From contig BOBI01000012.1 of NCBI GenBank assembly GCA_026002305.1, positions 1-26,524 of the forward strand: a stretch of 26,524 nt of DNA. Reading direction: 5' to 3'. Position 1 is the stretch's first letter. The number at the start of each line of letters is the position of its first letter. Position numbers and translations under genes: made by a program. The stretch is from Spirochaetia bacterium. Lineage in GTDB: Bacteria; Spirochaetota; Spirochaetia; Treponematales; Breznakiellaceae. This document shows positions 1 through 8,740 of this stretch, in pieces. A model generated the notes under the pieces. The model saw nothing but the letters and a program-made list of their open reading frames with translations. It was not told the DNA's origin and ran no database searches.

Positions 1-91
1 TCTCAATGACGTTGTCGTTTTCGCTCGTCATTACCGCCATCTGGGTTGTATTCTTGTGTACATCCAGTCCAATGTAATATAGTTTATCCAT
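1..91 (-). CDS. IS110-family transposase, N-terminal fragment (cut by window edge)
   Basis: The first 30 residues of a minus-strand protein are visible, starting at the ATG at 91-89. They contain the segment YYIGLDVHKNTTQMAV. The GLDVHK signature is the start of the DEDD (RuvC-like) catalytic domain of IS110/IS1111 transposases, and its Asp is the first acidic catalytic residue. The protein would catalyse excision and insertion of its own element, guided in this family by a bridge RNA from a noncoding end. A strong AGGAGG lies 8 nt upstream (100-105) but is buried in a hairpin. The remainder, including the C-terminal Ser domain, lies outside the window, so intactness cannot be judged. The family call rests on a short but characteristic motif. 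Confidence 0.85.
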   Translation of the reverse strand, partial: MDKLYYIGLDVHKNTTQMAVMTSENDNVIE

Positions 92-97
92 AATCTT

Positions 98-169
98 AGC
101 CTCCTAAAGCTATATGCGTTAATTCTACCACGAGTAGTAAACCCGCGTTTCCTATTCCTTTAGGAGGCT
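98..169 (-). promoter_or_regulatory. Hairpin sequestering the IS110 transposase ribosome binding site
   Basis: A perfect 12-bp inverted repeat (98-109 with 158-169; arm AGCCTCCTAAAG) lies just upstream of the transposase ATG on the minus strand. The transposase-proximal arm contains the Shine-Dalgarno AGGAGG and the distal arm contains CCTCCT. In the transcript the ribosome site would be fully paired, closing a 48-nt loop. This would limit translation from read-through transcripts. IS110-group elements also encode their bridge RNA in this 5' noncoding end, so the hairpin may be part of that RNA. A smaller 7-bp hairpin (181-202) follows and may lie near the element end. The pairing is directly visible; both roles are inferred. 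Confidence 0.6.
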
Positions 170-208
170 CTTCATATTGTCTCATTTTACATCACAAATG
201 AGAAGATC

Positions 209-449
209 AACCACGAAAAAGTCATGAAAAACACGAAAAAGAAAATTAATGTGCAATTCGGACAATTTCAATTCGCAGTCGCAACTAAAACGAAGAATTA
301 ACCACAAACCACACGAACATTTTAAGAGAATACAGTTTTAATTTTTGCATTTTTTTCGGTATTTTTCGTGAGGTTTACTTTTCTGCTCATTGGCAGAAAA
401 GTGGTAAAAATTCTTGTATTCTTTCGTGTGTTTCGTATTTTTCGTGGTT
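209..449. repeat. Foldback repeat of the 'aaccacgaaaaa' type
   Basis: Perfect 12-bp inverted arms (AACCACGAAAAA at 209-220 and its complement at 438-449) enclose nested inverted repeats. These include an 8-bp pair (327-334/415-422) and a perfect 10-bp hairpin (377-386/393-402). The interior is AT-rich with repeated cacgaa and ttcgtg words, and I see no gene in it. A half copy of the same arm occurs at about 22413-22428. The neighbouring IS110 end may lie inside or against this repeat. The pairing is observed; the function is unknown. Confidence 0.6.
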
Positions 450-506
450 TTTCTCCAAAATGAGAATTGCACGAAAGCCATTATTTACCGTTTTTCTGTA
501 ACCAGA

Positions 507-534
507 TTAAACTTTTGCGGCTTTATGTTATAGT
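507..534 (+). promoter_or_regulatory. Putative promoter of the RND efflux operon
   Basis: TTAAAC (507-512) and TATAGT (529-534) are separated by 16 nt and fit a sigma-70-type -35/-10 pair. The predicted transcription start would be only about 5-8 nt before the adaptor ATG at 547. No Shine-Dalgarno sequence is visible there, so the mRNA may be nearly leaderless. Based on motif matching only. Confidence 0.35.
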
Positions 535-546
535 GAAACTTGAAAT

Positions 547-1695
547 ATGAATAAAAAAAAGCAGCAAAATCCGGTTACCATTGTTATTGTGTTTTTAATA
601 GCGCTATTTGCCGTTATGATTGCCTGGACGCTAACATACGGGCGCAGAGGGGCGGCCGGAAATAAAACAGCCGCACCCGTGAGGCAGACGACACAGCAGG
701 CGCCTCAAAATGCCGGTGCGCAGACAACACCTCAGACGTCAGGAGCAGGGGGCGCACGGCCACAAGACTCCGGCGCGCAGACAACACCTCCGGCGTTAGG
801 CGGTGGAGTAGGCCGCAGCGGGGGCGGCGCACGGCAAGACTCCGGCGCGCAGACAACGCCTCAGGCGGCAAGCGGAGCAGGCCGCAATGGCGGCTCACGT
901 ACGGCACAGGCGGTGCGGGTTAGGCCTGTAGGAAGGGACACTATAGAAAACAGCATAGTTATAAACGGCGATGTACTTGCCGCACGCGAAGTTTCCATAT
1001 ACCCTGTTACAGGCGGTAAAATAACCGACTTACGGCTGCGTGTAGGCGACACGGTTCGCTCGGGGGAAATCGTCGCCATTATCGACCCGTCGCGTCCGGG
1101 CGAAATATATTCCGGCAGTCCCGTGCGTTCAACCATAACGGGAACAATTTTACAGGCGCCATTTAGCACGGGCGACACGGTAACACAACAATCGGCAATT
1201 TTTATCGTTGGAGATTTATCATCACTTGTTGTGGAAACGCATATACCGGAACGTTTTTCAGCATCAATACAATCAGGACTTACTGCGGCGATTTCCTTTG
1301 ACTCAATGCCAAACGAATCGTGGACGGGTGTTGTAAGCGAAATAAGCCCGATATTGGATCCGGCAAGCCGGACACTTCGCATAAGATTAAGATTTCAAAA
1401 ACCTGATTCGCGCATAAGAGCCGGAATGTTTGCGACAATAAGCCTTGTAACCGCTTCCGCAGTTAATGTTTTGGTAATTCCGCGCTCGTCGGTTATAAAT
1501 ACTTACGGATCGTGGATTGTGTTTATTGCGCAAGACGGTGTTGCCCTCCGGCGCGAGCTAACGTTTGGTTTGGAAAGTGAAAGTGAGGTACAGGTTCTAA
1601 CCGGTTTAACGGAAGGGGAGCTTGTTATTGTATCAGGACAAAATTTTCTGTCAAATAACGAATCGGTGCGTATCGTTAGTGATGTTACTAATTAA
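547..1695 (+). CDS. RND efflux periplasmic adaptor (membrane fusion protein, HlyD/AcrA type)
   Basis: This adaptor links an inner-membrane RND pump to an outer-membrane channel. Of 382 residues, about 10-30 form a hydrophobic signal anchor. Residues about 36-125 are a low-complexity Gly/Ala/Gln/Thr linker with the repeated phrase DSGAQTTP. The conserved core follows: a lipoyl domain (about 152-223; first half ...GGKITDLRLRVGDTV), then beta-barrel and membrane-proximal domains (SGLTAAISFDSMP, RAGMFATISLV, VIPRSSV). Only about a dozen residues (SRPGEIYSGSPV) separate the lipoyl half-motifs, so the long alpha-helical hairpin of AcrA/MexA is missing. The pump gene begins 12 nt downstream. No TolC-like gene is in the window, so the channel must be encoded elsewhere. 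Substrate unknown. Confidence 0.88.
   Translation: MNKKKQQNPVTIVIVFLIALFAVMIAWTLTYGRRGAAGNKTAAPVRQTTQQAPQNAGAQTTPQTSGAGGARPQDSGAQTTPPALGGGVGRSGGGARQDSGAQTTPQAASGAGRNGGSRTAQAVRVRPVGRDTIENSIVINGDVLAAREVSIYPVTGGKITDLRLRVGDTVRSGEIVAIIDPSRPGEIYSGSPVRSTITGTILQAPFSTGDTVTQQSAIFIVGDLSSLVVETHIPERFSASIQSGLTAAISFDSMPNESWTGVVSEISPILDPASRTLRIRLRFQKPDSRIRAGMFATISLVTASAVNVLVIPRSSVINTYGSWIVFIAQDGVALRRELTFGLESESEVQVLTGLTEGELVIVSGQNFLSNNESVRIVSDVTN
711..870 (+). repeat. Imperfect tandem repeat encoding the adaptor's low-complexity linker
   Basis: The phrase ccggcgcgcagacaac recurs at about 713, 770 and 842, giving spacings of about 57 and 72 nt, with related Gly/Ala-rich DNA between. The units keep the reading frame and encode SGAQTTPQ/P blocks. 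Unequal recombination or slippage could change the length of the periplasmic linker without breaking the gene. Confidence 0.6.
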
Positions 1696-1707
1696 CAAGG
1701 AAGTGTT

Positions 1708-4700
1708 GTGGACATAATAAATTATACCGTAAAACATCCTGTTACAATAATTGTTTTCTATGTGCTTGCAATGGGTATAGCGGCAACGCTTGTGCCCGGT
1801 ATTGCAGTGGATTTATTTCCGCAAACGGCGCAGCCGGTTCTGTCAATTAGAACAACCTTGCAAGGCGCGGGTCCTGCCGATATTGAACAGAATGTAACAA
1901 AGCCTTTGGAAAAAGCGCTTGCATCTTCGCGCAACCTTACACGGCTCACAAGTAACTCATATTTTGAAGTATCGTACATCAACCTTGAATTTAAATACGG
2001 CACTGATATGGACAAGGCTACAAGCGATGCGCAGGTGCTTTTAAACAGAATGGTTAATTCACTTCCTGATGATACAAAGACGCCTGTAGTCAGGCGCTTT
2101 GATATGTCGTCAACGCCGATTATGCGCTTAATTGTACGTGGTAATTATTCACCGGACAAATTGCGTATATTTGCCGAAGACGAAATACAGGCAAGCATCG
2201 AGCGCATCGACGGCGTTGCCTCCGCCGATGTTACAGGCGGCACGACACAAATTGTACGTGTCGCCGTATCCCTTAACAGGCTGGCCGCGCTCGGCATTAC
2301 GTTAGGCGAAGTTAATTCCGCCCTGCGCGGACAAAGTGTGCTTTCCTCAGGCGGCAGCATAAAACGCGGCGGTTTGGAATATCAAATTTTAACAGAGCAG
2401 GAATTAACAAATATTGAACAGATAAAACGCATCGTTGTAAAAACAATTGCTATACCCGCTTCGTCATCAGGAACAAAAACAACGAGGTATCAACTTGTGC
2501 GATTAGAAGACATTGCCGATGTATTCCTGGGTTACAACGATAATTCTGCCCGCGTCTCAATTAACGGGGAGTCAGGCGTTTATATGCAGGTTCAAAGTGA
2601 AAGCGACAGCAATTCCGTAAAAGTTGCCGCGCACGTACGCGATGCCCTTGCCGGTATAAACGAAAGCCTTCCAAAAGGCATAACGCTGGAAGTTCTGCAG
2701 GATAATACATCAATGATAAGCGCCACATTGAATCAGGTTTATTCAAACGCGATACAGGGCGCTATCCTTTGTATGCTTATCATTTTTGTATTCATGCGCA
2801 ACATTAAGGGCACTCTTATTATCGGCATATCAATTCCGGTTTCCATTATTTTAACAATGATGTTCATGTCGGTTTTTGGTTTTACGCTAAACCTTTTAAC
2901 AATGACAGGCCTTATTATGGCAATGGGCATGACGGTAGATGCCTCTATCGTAATCCTTGAAAATGTCCATAACTACCGTGAAAGGGGCGCAAAACCGGAG
3001 ATTGCGGCGATTTTAGGCAGCAGAGAAATGATCCGTGCGATTGTAGCCTCCACATCAACAACATTGTGTGTATTTATTCCATTGTTAATTTACAAAAACG
3101 ATCTTGAAATGATGGGGCAGCTTTTTAACGATTTAATCTTTACAGTTATAATAGCGTTGGCGGCCTCTCTGCTTGTCGCAGTTACACTGGTTCCCGCCCT
3201 CTGCGGGCCTATATTAAAACTTGACACACGAAAACAAAAACCCTTAAAAAATAAATTTTTAAAAAGGGTCGATGACAGTATGCAAAATTTTTTTACTGCC
3301 TTGGATAACGCTTATAAAAAATCACTGGATTATTGTTTGAATCACAAAGCGCTTCTTTTAAGTTTTGTTTTGGCAGTTCTTATTTTTTCTTTTCTACAAT
3401 TTGACGGAATCGGTATGAATATGTTTATCCGCAGCCGTACCGACGACTCCGTGAACGTAAATGTCGCGCTATCGCAGGGAACGCCCATTGAAAAGGTCGA
3501 AGAAATATTATTTGATATTGAGCAGTTGGTACGCGATAATATTAAAGGGTATAAAAATATTATTCTAACGGCGCGTAACTCAGGCACAAATCAGGGCAGC
3601 ATACAAATTACACTGCCCGAACCGGCGAAGCAAATCGACACGCCATTAACCGTTCAGCAAAAACTTACGCCGCTTGTAAGTAACAGCGCCGACTTTCGCG
3701 TTACCTTCCGCGCCGGCCGCAGCATGACCTCAACATCAAGCGCAGTGGAAATGGCTTTAGCCTCACGCGATGTAAATGACCTTATGGAAGAAGCCGATGA
3801 AATACTTTCAATTATCAGGCAGTATTTGCCGCAGATAGAGAACCCTTTAGTTAATGTTGACGAAGGTGCGCCTCAGTTACAGATACTAATAGACCGCGAC
3901 AGGGCGGCATCCCTTGGCATTTCGCTTGCCGCTATTGCAAGTGAAATAAAAACGGCGATGGACGGTACCAACGTAACAACAATTTCGCAGGGCGACCGTT
4001 TGGTAAACATACAGGTAAAGCTCCGCGACGAAGACAGAATCGGGCTTGCAATGCTTGATTCAATTGCAGTTGCAGGTAAAAACGGAAACAGGGTGCCCTT
4101 GTCTAATGTCGCGGCTATAAAAGAAGGCCGCGCGCCTTCGACAATAAGGCACGAAAATCAGGAACGCATTGTTCGCATAACAGGCGACCTTCCGCAGGGC
4201 ATTGCCGTTACCGCTATGGAAGCGCGCCTTAAACAGACAATCAGTGAACATCTTGTAGCACGCGACAATGTAACGGTACGTTTTGAAGGCGAGTCCGCAC
4301 AGGTAAAACAATTCAGCACAAAAATCGCGTTTATAGTTGCGGTCGCAATCTTTTTAGTTTTCGGATTAATGGCAAGTCAGTTTGAATCATTTGTCGATCC
4401 GTTAATTATTTTCTTCTCGATACCACTTTTGTTTACCGGTGTAATTTGGATTTATAAAATCGGCAACGAGTCAATGTCAATGTTTAGCGCGGTCGGCATA
4501 GTTGCGTTAGTCGGCATTGTTGTAAACAACGGCATCGTGTTAGTTGATTACACAAACACACTCCGCGCTCGCGGCATCCCCTTACGCGAAGCGTGCATGG
4601 AAGCCGGACGCAACCGCCTGCGCCCAATCCTAATGACAAGCCTCTCGACAATCCTCGCCATGGCGCCAATCGCGTTCTTCCCCGGCGCCGGAGCGGACAC

Positions 4701-4824
4701 AATACAACCAATCGGCAAAACCTTTGTAGGCGGCCTTACCGTAAGCTCCCTTATGACACTATTTATCACGCCGGTTTTATACATGATGCTTCACAACAGA
4801 AAGCAAAAAAAGGGAAGCGTCTAG
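1708..4824 (+). CDS. RND-family efflux pump, inner-membrane transporter (AcrB/HAE type)
   Basis: Proton-driven exporter of 1038 residues, a full-length RND pump. It begins at GTG 1708 behind AAGGAAG (1697-1703). The order is typical: TM1 (about 10-30), a first periplasmic porter domain, a TM2-6 block, TM7 near 545-565, a second periplasmic domain, and TM8-12 ending at about 1030. Conserved stretches include NLLTMTGLIMAMGM in TM4, RLRPILMTSLSTILAM in TM11 and VGIVALVGIVVNNGIVLVDY in TM10. In TM4 the Asp pair of E. coli AcrB (VDDA) is replaced by VDAS, leaving only D411, and the TM10 Lys position is Asn. Many RND proteins outside the AcrB branch differ here, so this alone does not imply loss of function. 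Forms an operon with the adaptor. Substrate cannot be deduced. Confidence 0.92.
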   Translation: MDIINYTVKHPVTIIVFYVLAMGIAATLVPGIAVDLFPQTAQPVLSIRTTLQGAGPADIEQNVTKPLEKALASSRNLTRLTSNSYFEVSYINLEFKYGTDMDKATSDAQVLLNRMVNSLPDDTKTPVVRRFDMSSTPIMRLIVRGNYSPDKLRIFAEDEIQASIERIDGVASADVTGGTTQIVRVAVSLNRLAALGITLGEVNSALRGQSVLSSGGSIKRGGLEYQILTEQELTNIEQIKRIVVKTIAIPASSSGTKTTRYQLVRLEDIADVFLGYNDNSARVSINGESGVYMQVQSESDSNSVKVAAHVRDALAGINESLPKGITLEVLQDNTSMISATLNQVYSNAIQGAILCMLIIFVFMRNIKGTLIIGISIPVSIILTMMFMSVFGFTLNLLTMTGLIMAMGMTVDASIVILENVHNYRERGAKPEIAAILGSREMIRAIVASTSTTLCVFIPLLIYKNDLEMMGQLFNDLIFTVIIALAASLLVAVTLVPALCGPILKLDTRKQKPLKNKFLKRVDDSMQNFFTALDNAYKKSLDYCLNHKALLLSFVLAVLIFSFLQFDGIGMNMFIRSRTDDSVNVNVALSQGTPIEKVEEILFDIEQLVRDNIKGYKNIILTARNSGTNQGSIQITLPEPAKQIDTPLTVQQKLTPLVSNSADFRVTFRAGRSMTSTSSAVEMALASRDVNDLMEEADEILSIIRQYLPQIENPLVNVDEGAPQLQILIDRDRAASLGISLAAIASEIKTAMDGTNVTTISQGDRLVNIQVKLRDEDRIGLAMLDSIAVAGKNGNRVPLSNVAAIKEGRAPSTIRHENQERIVRITGDLPQGIAVTAMEARLKQTISEHLVARDNVTVRFEGESAQVKQFSTKIAFIVAVAIFLVFGLMASQFESFVDPLIIFFSIPLLFTGVIWIYKIGNESMSMFSAVGIVALVGIVVNNGIVLVDYTNTLRARGIPLREACMEAGRNRLRPILMTSLSTILAMAPIAFFPGAGADTIQPIGKTFVGGLTVSSLMTLFITPVLYMMLHNRKQKKGSV

Positions 4825-5538
4825 TCAGTATTTTTCCTCTTCCACATCCCCGCCTGAAACTTTTGCGCTGTCAAAACTTGCCATCTTTGCGGCGCATATA
4901 GCGGATAGCTCAACAATAAAGCCGCCTAGTACGGCGCCCGTGCCTTCGCCTAGATGCATATCGAGTTGTAAAATTGGTTCCAAATTCATTTTCGCAAGGA
5001 CAATGGCGTGTCCCGCGACTTTTGATTTGTGGCCCGCAAATAAAAAATCGGTAACGCCAGGGTCTATCATACAGGCCATGTAGGCTGCGGCGGTTACGGG
5101 GAAGCCGTCTAAAACACAGGCAATCTTTTTGTCTTTAAGGCCTAAAATAAATCCGGCCATCATTGCGAGATCGGGTGCGCCGACCTCCTGCAATATAGAA
5201 TATGCGTTTTGAACCGGACGGCGGGCGGCAACAGCTTCTTTTATTACGCGCTTTTTGTGTGTTAGCTGCTTGTCGTCAATACCTGTGCCCCGGTCTATAA
5301 CGGAATTGGCGTCAAGACCTGCGGCAATTAGCATGGCGGCGGCGGTGCTTGTATTGCCTATGCCTAAATCCCCTATCGCAACCATATCGTATTTTTCGGC
5401 GACAGTTATTTCATTCACGGTCTGCAGGATATTGCTGATGAAGATTACCGGAAGGCCCGGGCGAGTTTTGGCAGACGGGACGCCTTTTTTTGGGCTTTGC
5501 GTTACGAAATGAGCCGTTATTTCCACGAAGACTGGCAT
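4825..5538 (-). pseudogene. cobT: CobT-like nicotinate-nucleotide:dimethylbenzimidazole phosphoribosyltransferase, N-terminally truncated
   Basis: CobT makes alpha-ribazole phosphate for the lower ligand of cobalamin. This 237-residue frame contains the C-terminal two thirds of the family: GDLGIGNTSTAAA (56-68), RGTGIDDKQ, EVGAPDLAMMAGF, VLDGFPVTAAA, GHKSKVAGH and the catalytic-Glu motif LGEGTGAVLGG near the end. Full-length CobT is about 350 residues with GEMGIGNT near residue 174, so about 115 N-terminal residues are missing, including much of the substrate pocket. The Glu of GEMGIGNT is Asp here. Upstream DNA is occupied by hicAB on the other strand, so the missing part is not present in another frame. 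Its stop abuts the RND pump stop. Probably a remnant, though expression of a shortened protein cannot be excluded. Confidence 0.7.
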
Positions 5539-5612
5539 TCATTCCTAATCACTATTGCCGGTGAACCTCCTGACGGTTGAATTTGGAATTGCTGAATGGC
5601 GTTACTCAAATC

Positions 5613-5642
5613 TTGATAATAGTATCAAAATATGGTACCATA
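5613..5642 (+). promoter_or_regulatory. Two palindromes upstream of hicA, candidate operator
   Basis: TTGATA-N4-TATCAA (5613-5628) is followed at once by the perfect 12-bp palindrome TATGGTACCATA (5631-5642), ending directly before ATG 5643. GATAAT (5615-5620) could act as a -10 box inside the first palindrome. HicAB loci are commonly autorepressed by HicB bound to palindromes at the promoter, which fits this position. The sequence symmetry is direct; the role is inferred. The HicB encoded here appears to lack its DNA-binding end. Confidence 0.5.
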
Positions 5643-5902
5643 ATGTCATTAACTCAAAACAAGAAAAAACACTTAAAGCTGTTTGGGCAGTACCGGTAAG
5701 TTCCGGCATAGTGTGGGCAGATATTGAAAGTCTTTTTCTCGCATTGGGTTCTGAAATTTGTGAAGGTTCAGGTTCCAGAGTTAGGGTGAAATTAAATGGT
5801 GTCCGTGCTGTCTTTCACAGGCCACATCCTGAAAAGACGACGGACAAGGGATCTGTTATTTCAGTCAGAAGATTTCTGGAAAATGCGGGGGTAGGTCCAT
5901 GA
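5643..5902 (+). CDS. hicA: HicA-like mRNA interferase toxin, probably frameshifted near its start
   Basis: HicA toxins are small double-stranded-RNA-binding-fold ribonucleases that cleave mRNA until HicB neutralises them. The open frame covering 5648-5902 encodes SKQEKTLKAVWA, WADIESLFLALGSEI, EGSGSRVRVKLNGVRAVFHRPHP and VRRFLENAGV, all typical of the HicA family, with the catalytic-type His in FHRPHP. That frame has no ATG; its only upstream starts are TTG 5555 and GTG 5561, without ribosome sites. ATG 5643 in the neighbouring frame gives MSLTQ. Adding one A to the A4 run at 5656-5659 would give MSLTQKQEKTLK, the usual HicA N-terminus. This suggests a one-base deletion, with an ATT start at 5648 as the alternative. 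The stop overlaps hicB (ATGA). Confidence 0.7.
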
Positions 5903-6132
5903 TGAACTATAAAGGTTATTTAGGTAATGTTGGGTATGATGCGGAAGCAAAAATATTCCATGGTGATGTTATCAATATGCGTGATGTTATAACTTTTCAG
6001 GGTACAACCGTGGACGAAATAGAAAACGCATTTAAGGAATCTGTTGATGATTACCTTGCGTGGTGCGCTGAATATGAATCAAACTATTCAAGCACGGCGC
6101 CGCCTGACGCGCTGCCTACTAATTTCGCATAA
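5899..6132 (+). CDS. hicB: HicB-like antitoxin, shortened at the C-terminus
   Basis: The 77 residues begin [20 protein letters not shown] and continue with [14 protein letters not shown] and [15 protein letters not shown]. This is the partial-RNase-H-fold domain with which HicB blocks HicA. Typical HicB proteins of about 110 residues then continue through a PEKPFSG linker into a ribbon-helix-helix or helix-turn-helix DNA-binding domain. Here homology stops after YLAWCAE, and the tail [19 protein letters not shown] is largely antisense to the end of ilvD, which it overlaps by 49 bp (6084-6132). It overlaps hicA by 4 bp (ATGA). The toxin-binding half may still work, but autorepression probably does not. 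The truncation likely marks the right edge of the event that placed hicAB between cobT and ilvD. Confidence 0.75.
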   Translation: MMNYKGYLGNVGYDAEAKIFHGDVINMRDVITFQGTTVDEIENAFKESVDDYLAWCAEYESNYSSTAPPDALPTNFA

Positions 6133-7739
6133 CGCTTTAAATAACCGCTTATGTTTTTTAGAAGAGGTTTCCACTGATCTTTTCTTTTCAGAAGCTCCGC
6201 ATCGTCTACCATAACGTCTATTTTACGCGCCGGAATATCAATGGCGATAATGTCTCCGTCTTTTACCAAGGCAATGGGACCGCCGCAGGCGGCTTCGGGC
6301 GAAACGTGTCCTATAGCCGCGCCCCGCGTCGCGCCTGAAAACCGGCCGTCTGTGATAAGCGCAACCTTGTCGTCCAGCCCCATACCGGCAATCGCCGCCG
6401 TCGGCGATAATTTTTCCTTCATGCCCGGCCCGCCCTTAGGCCCTTCGTAACGAATAACCACGACATCACCGGCCCTAATCGCGCCGCCCATTATCGCGGC
6501 AAAGGCATCTTCCTCGCAACCGTAAACCCGCGCGGGGCCCGAATGTTTTAACATGGAAGGCGCTACCGCGCTCTGCTTTACAATGCAGCCGTCCGGCGCC
6601 AGATTACCCCAGAGCGCGGCAAGCCCTCCGGTTGCGGAAAAGGGGGTATCTACCGGACGAATTACCTCTTTGTTGCGGTTTTCTGCCTTTTTGACGGTAT
6701 CGGCCAAGGTGCCATAAATTGTTTTTGCCGATGTATCGATCAAATTTTTGGTGGAAAGTTCTTTTAAAATGGCTGAAACACCACCTGCAGCGTGTAATTC
6801 CTCGATAGCGGCGCCGCTTGCGGGTGCTAAATGACATAAGTTCGGCGTTTTTGCGCTTACCTTGTTCAATAATTCCAAATCCAGCTTAAAATTCGCCTCG
6901 TGGGCTATGGCCGGAAGGTGCAACGCGGTATTTGTTGAGCATCCAATCGCCATATCAAGCGCCAATGCATTCAAAAATGCCTTTTCGGTCAAAATAGAGC
7001 GGGGTCTTATGTCCTTTTTCAGCACATCCATAACCAGCATACCGGTTTTTTTAGCCAGCCTTATTCTTTCAGCCATAACCGCCGGTATCGTACCGTTGCC
7101 CGGCAGAGCAAGCCCCAAAACTTCCGTAAGGCAGTTCATCGAGTTTGCCGTAAACATACCCGAACACGAGCCGCAGCCCGGACAGGCAAGCTCCTCCAAC
7201 TCTGCAAGCTCCGCCTCGGTCATCTTCCCCGCGGCAACAGCGCCTACCGCCTCAAACATACTGGTAAGGGTCAACGTGCGGCCGGACCTGTCGCGCCCAG
7301 CAAGCATCGGCCCGCCTGAAATAAAAACCGACGGCAGATCGAGCCGTGCGCAAGCCATTAGCATACCAGGCACAATTTTGTCGCAGTTGGGTATAAAAAT
7401 CATCGCGTCAAAGGCGTGCGCCCTTGCCATACACTCAACGGAGTCGGCTATCAATTCGCGGGTAACAAGGGAATAACGCATACCGTCATGGTTCATCGCT
7501 ATGCCGTCGCAGACGCCGATAGCGGGAAACTGAATTGGCACACCGCCTGCCATACGTACACCATCGGCGGCGGCTTTGGCAATCTGATTAAGGTGAATGT
7601 GTCCGGGCACTATCTCGCTTGCCGCACAGGCAATGCCTATAAACGGCCTGTCAAATTCTTCCTCGATAAAGCCCAAGGCCTTAAAAAGCGAGCGGTGCGG
7701 CGCCCGCGCTATCCCTTTTTTAACAATATCACTTTTCAT
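6084..7739 (-). CDS. ilvD: Dihydroxy-acid dehydratase
   Basis: Catalyses dehydration of 2,3-dihydroxy-3-methyl acids to 2-keto acids, the common late step of valine, isoleucine and leucine synthesis, using an Fe-S cluster and Mg2+. From ATG 7739 the protein has 551 residues, the normal length. Motifs include [30 protein letters not shown] (about 118), [19 protein letters not shown] (about 183) and [12 protein letters not shown] plus [13 protein letters not shown] near the C-terminus. ATG 7739 is preferred over GTG 7745 because AGGAG (7745-7749) sits 5 nt upstream. That AGGAG overlaps the DUF4340 stop region, so ilvD is the last gene of the ABC operon. The 3' end overlaps hicB convergently. 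No other branched-chain genes are nearby, which is unusual. Confidence 0.95.
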   Translation of the reverse strand: MKSDIVKKGIARAPHRSLFKALGFIEEEFDRPFIGIACAASEIVPGHIHLNQIAKAAADGVRMAGGVPIQFPAIGVCDGIAMNHDGMRYSLVTRELIADSVECMARAHAFDAMIFIPNCDKIVPGMLMACARLDLPSVFISGGPMLAGRDRSGRTLTLTSMFEAVGAVAAGKMTEAELAELEELACPGCGSCSGMFTANSMNCLTEVLGLALPGNGTIPAVMAERIRLAKKTGMLVMDVLKKDIRPRSILTEKAFLNALALDMAIGCSTNTALHLPAIAHEANFKLDLELLNKVSAKTPNLCHLAPASGAAIEELHAAGGVSAILKELSTKNLIDTSAKTIYGTLADTVKKAENRNKEVIRPVDTPFSATGGLAALWGNLAPDGCIVKQSAVAPSMLKHSGPARVYGCEEDAFAAIMGGAIRAGDVVVIRYEGPKGGPGMKEKLSPTAAIAGMGLDDKVALITDGRFSGATRGAAIGHVSPEAACGGPIALVKDGDIIAIDIPARKIDVMVDDAELLKRKDQWKPLLKNISGYLKRYAKLVGSASGGAVLE

Positions 7740-7747
7740 AACCACTC

Positions 7748-8740
7748 CTATTTTTGCTCTAATTCGTTATAATCCTGCCAGATGCGATTCACCGTCCAGT
7801 CTGCAAGTGAAAAAACGTAGAGGACGCCGCTTATAACAGCGGTGTTTTTTTCGTTAAATTTTTCGCCCAGGGTAATTGTCTTTCGTGTGCCGTCTCCAAA
7901 TTCAATAACAAGCCGCCCCATGCCTTCTGTATTGAAAGGCGGATCAGTCACTTTTAGCGCGGAAATAAAATCGTCGCCGCCTGAATCCAGAATAAAGCGG
8001 ACATAGGAATCGGCTTTAGGCGTGTCAACTTTAATTGCGGAAACGCCCTCAATTTGCCAGCCGCCGTCCGCGCGGGCAAGTACAAAGTTTTCTTTTTTTG
8101 CTGTGGTATTTCCCGCTTCGTCGGGTTCCGGTGCAGGCGGGTATACCAGCAGGCGCTGTACATTCTCCACGGTCAAGCCTGATTTATCATGATTGGGAAA
8201 GAAACTTAATTCATACCAGCTTGTGCGCGCGCCGTTTAAATACGGTGTCCAGATATCCGCGCCGGATCTTACTTCGCTTTCGCCCGCGCGGCGCACGTAT
8301 ATTTCTTTGCCCGATGTGTCCATGTTGCCTACGAACAGATCGAATAGAACCGTGTTGTTTGCCCCGCGAAAAATAATCCGCTCCGCAGAGTCTGTCCCAA
8401 GGCCCAATTTATCGTGGGAGCTTTCCGATTTAGAGCGGACCGCGTATGCGCCCGATTTTGTTAAACCGGCAAAGAGGTCATCAATTTTTTCCTTGCGCGC
8501 CGGATAATCGGCATCTTCAAAATTGACAAACCATTTATCATTAACTTTATGCAAATTAACGGTTTCGTTGCCGTTTAGCTCAATTTGTTCAACTTTTTCG
8601 GTGTTTTTTGAGTTAAATGGTGTCCATGCGGCGCTTCTAGCCGCCGATTTTTCGGGATCCAATACAAAAGTCAGTACAAGAGCTATAAATAAGGCGGAGC
8701 AAATCCCGCTTAATGTGTAAAGTTTCTGTTTATATTGCAT
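7748..8740 (-). CDS. DUF4340 domain protein of a GldG-type ABC system
   Basis: 330 residues from ATG 8740, chosen because GGAGG lies 6 nt upstream and because the start overlaps the GldG stop by 11 nt. A longer start would read into the preceding gene. An N-terminal membrane segment ([21 protein letters not shown]) is followed by an extracytoplasmic region. That region has the DUF4340 pattern: a short beta-hairpin ([20 protein letters not shown]), [24 protein letters not shown], and a statement of a bound parameter set ([18 protein letters not shown]). DUF4340 proteins regularly follow GldG-like genes. Their exact role is unknown; they are thought to be envelope partners of the ABC complex. 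Cotranscribed with the permease, GldG and ilvD. Confidence 0.8.
   Translation of the reverse strand: MQYKQKLYTLSGICSALFIALVLTFVLDPEKSAARSAAWTPFNSKNTEKVEQIELNGNETVNLHKVNDKWFVNFEDADYPARKEKIDDLFAGLTKSGAYAVRSKSESSHDKLGLGTDSAERIIFRGANNTVLFDLFVGNMDTSGKEIYVRRAGESEVRSGADIWTPYLNGARTSWYELSFFPNHDKSGLTVENVQRLLVYPPAPEPDEAGNTTAKKENFVLARADGGWQIEGVSAIKVDTPKADSYVRFILDSGGDDFISALKVTDPPFNTEGMGRLVIEFGDGTRKTITLGEKFNEKNTAVISGVLYVFSLADWTVNRIWQDYNELEQK

Noticed and set aside
6862..7476. A 204-codon plus-strand frame
   Set aside because: Antisense to well-conserved ilvD and without family resemblance or a ribosome site.
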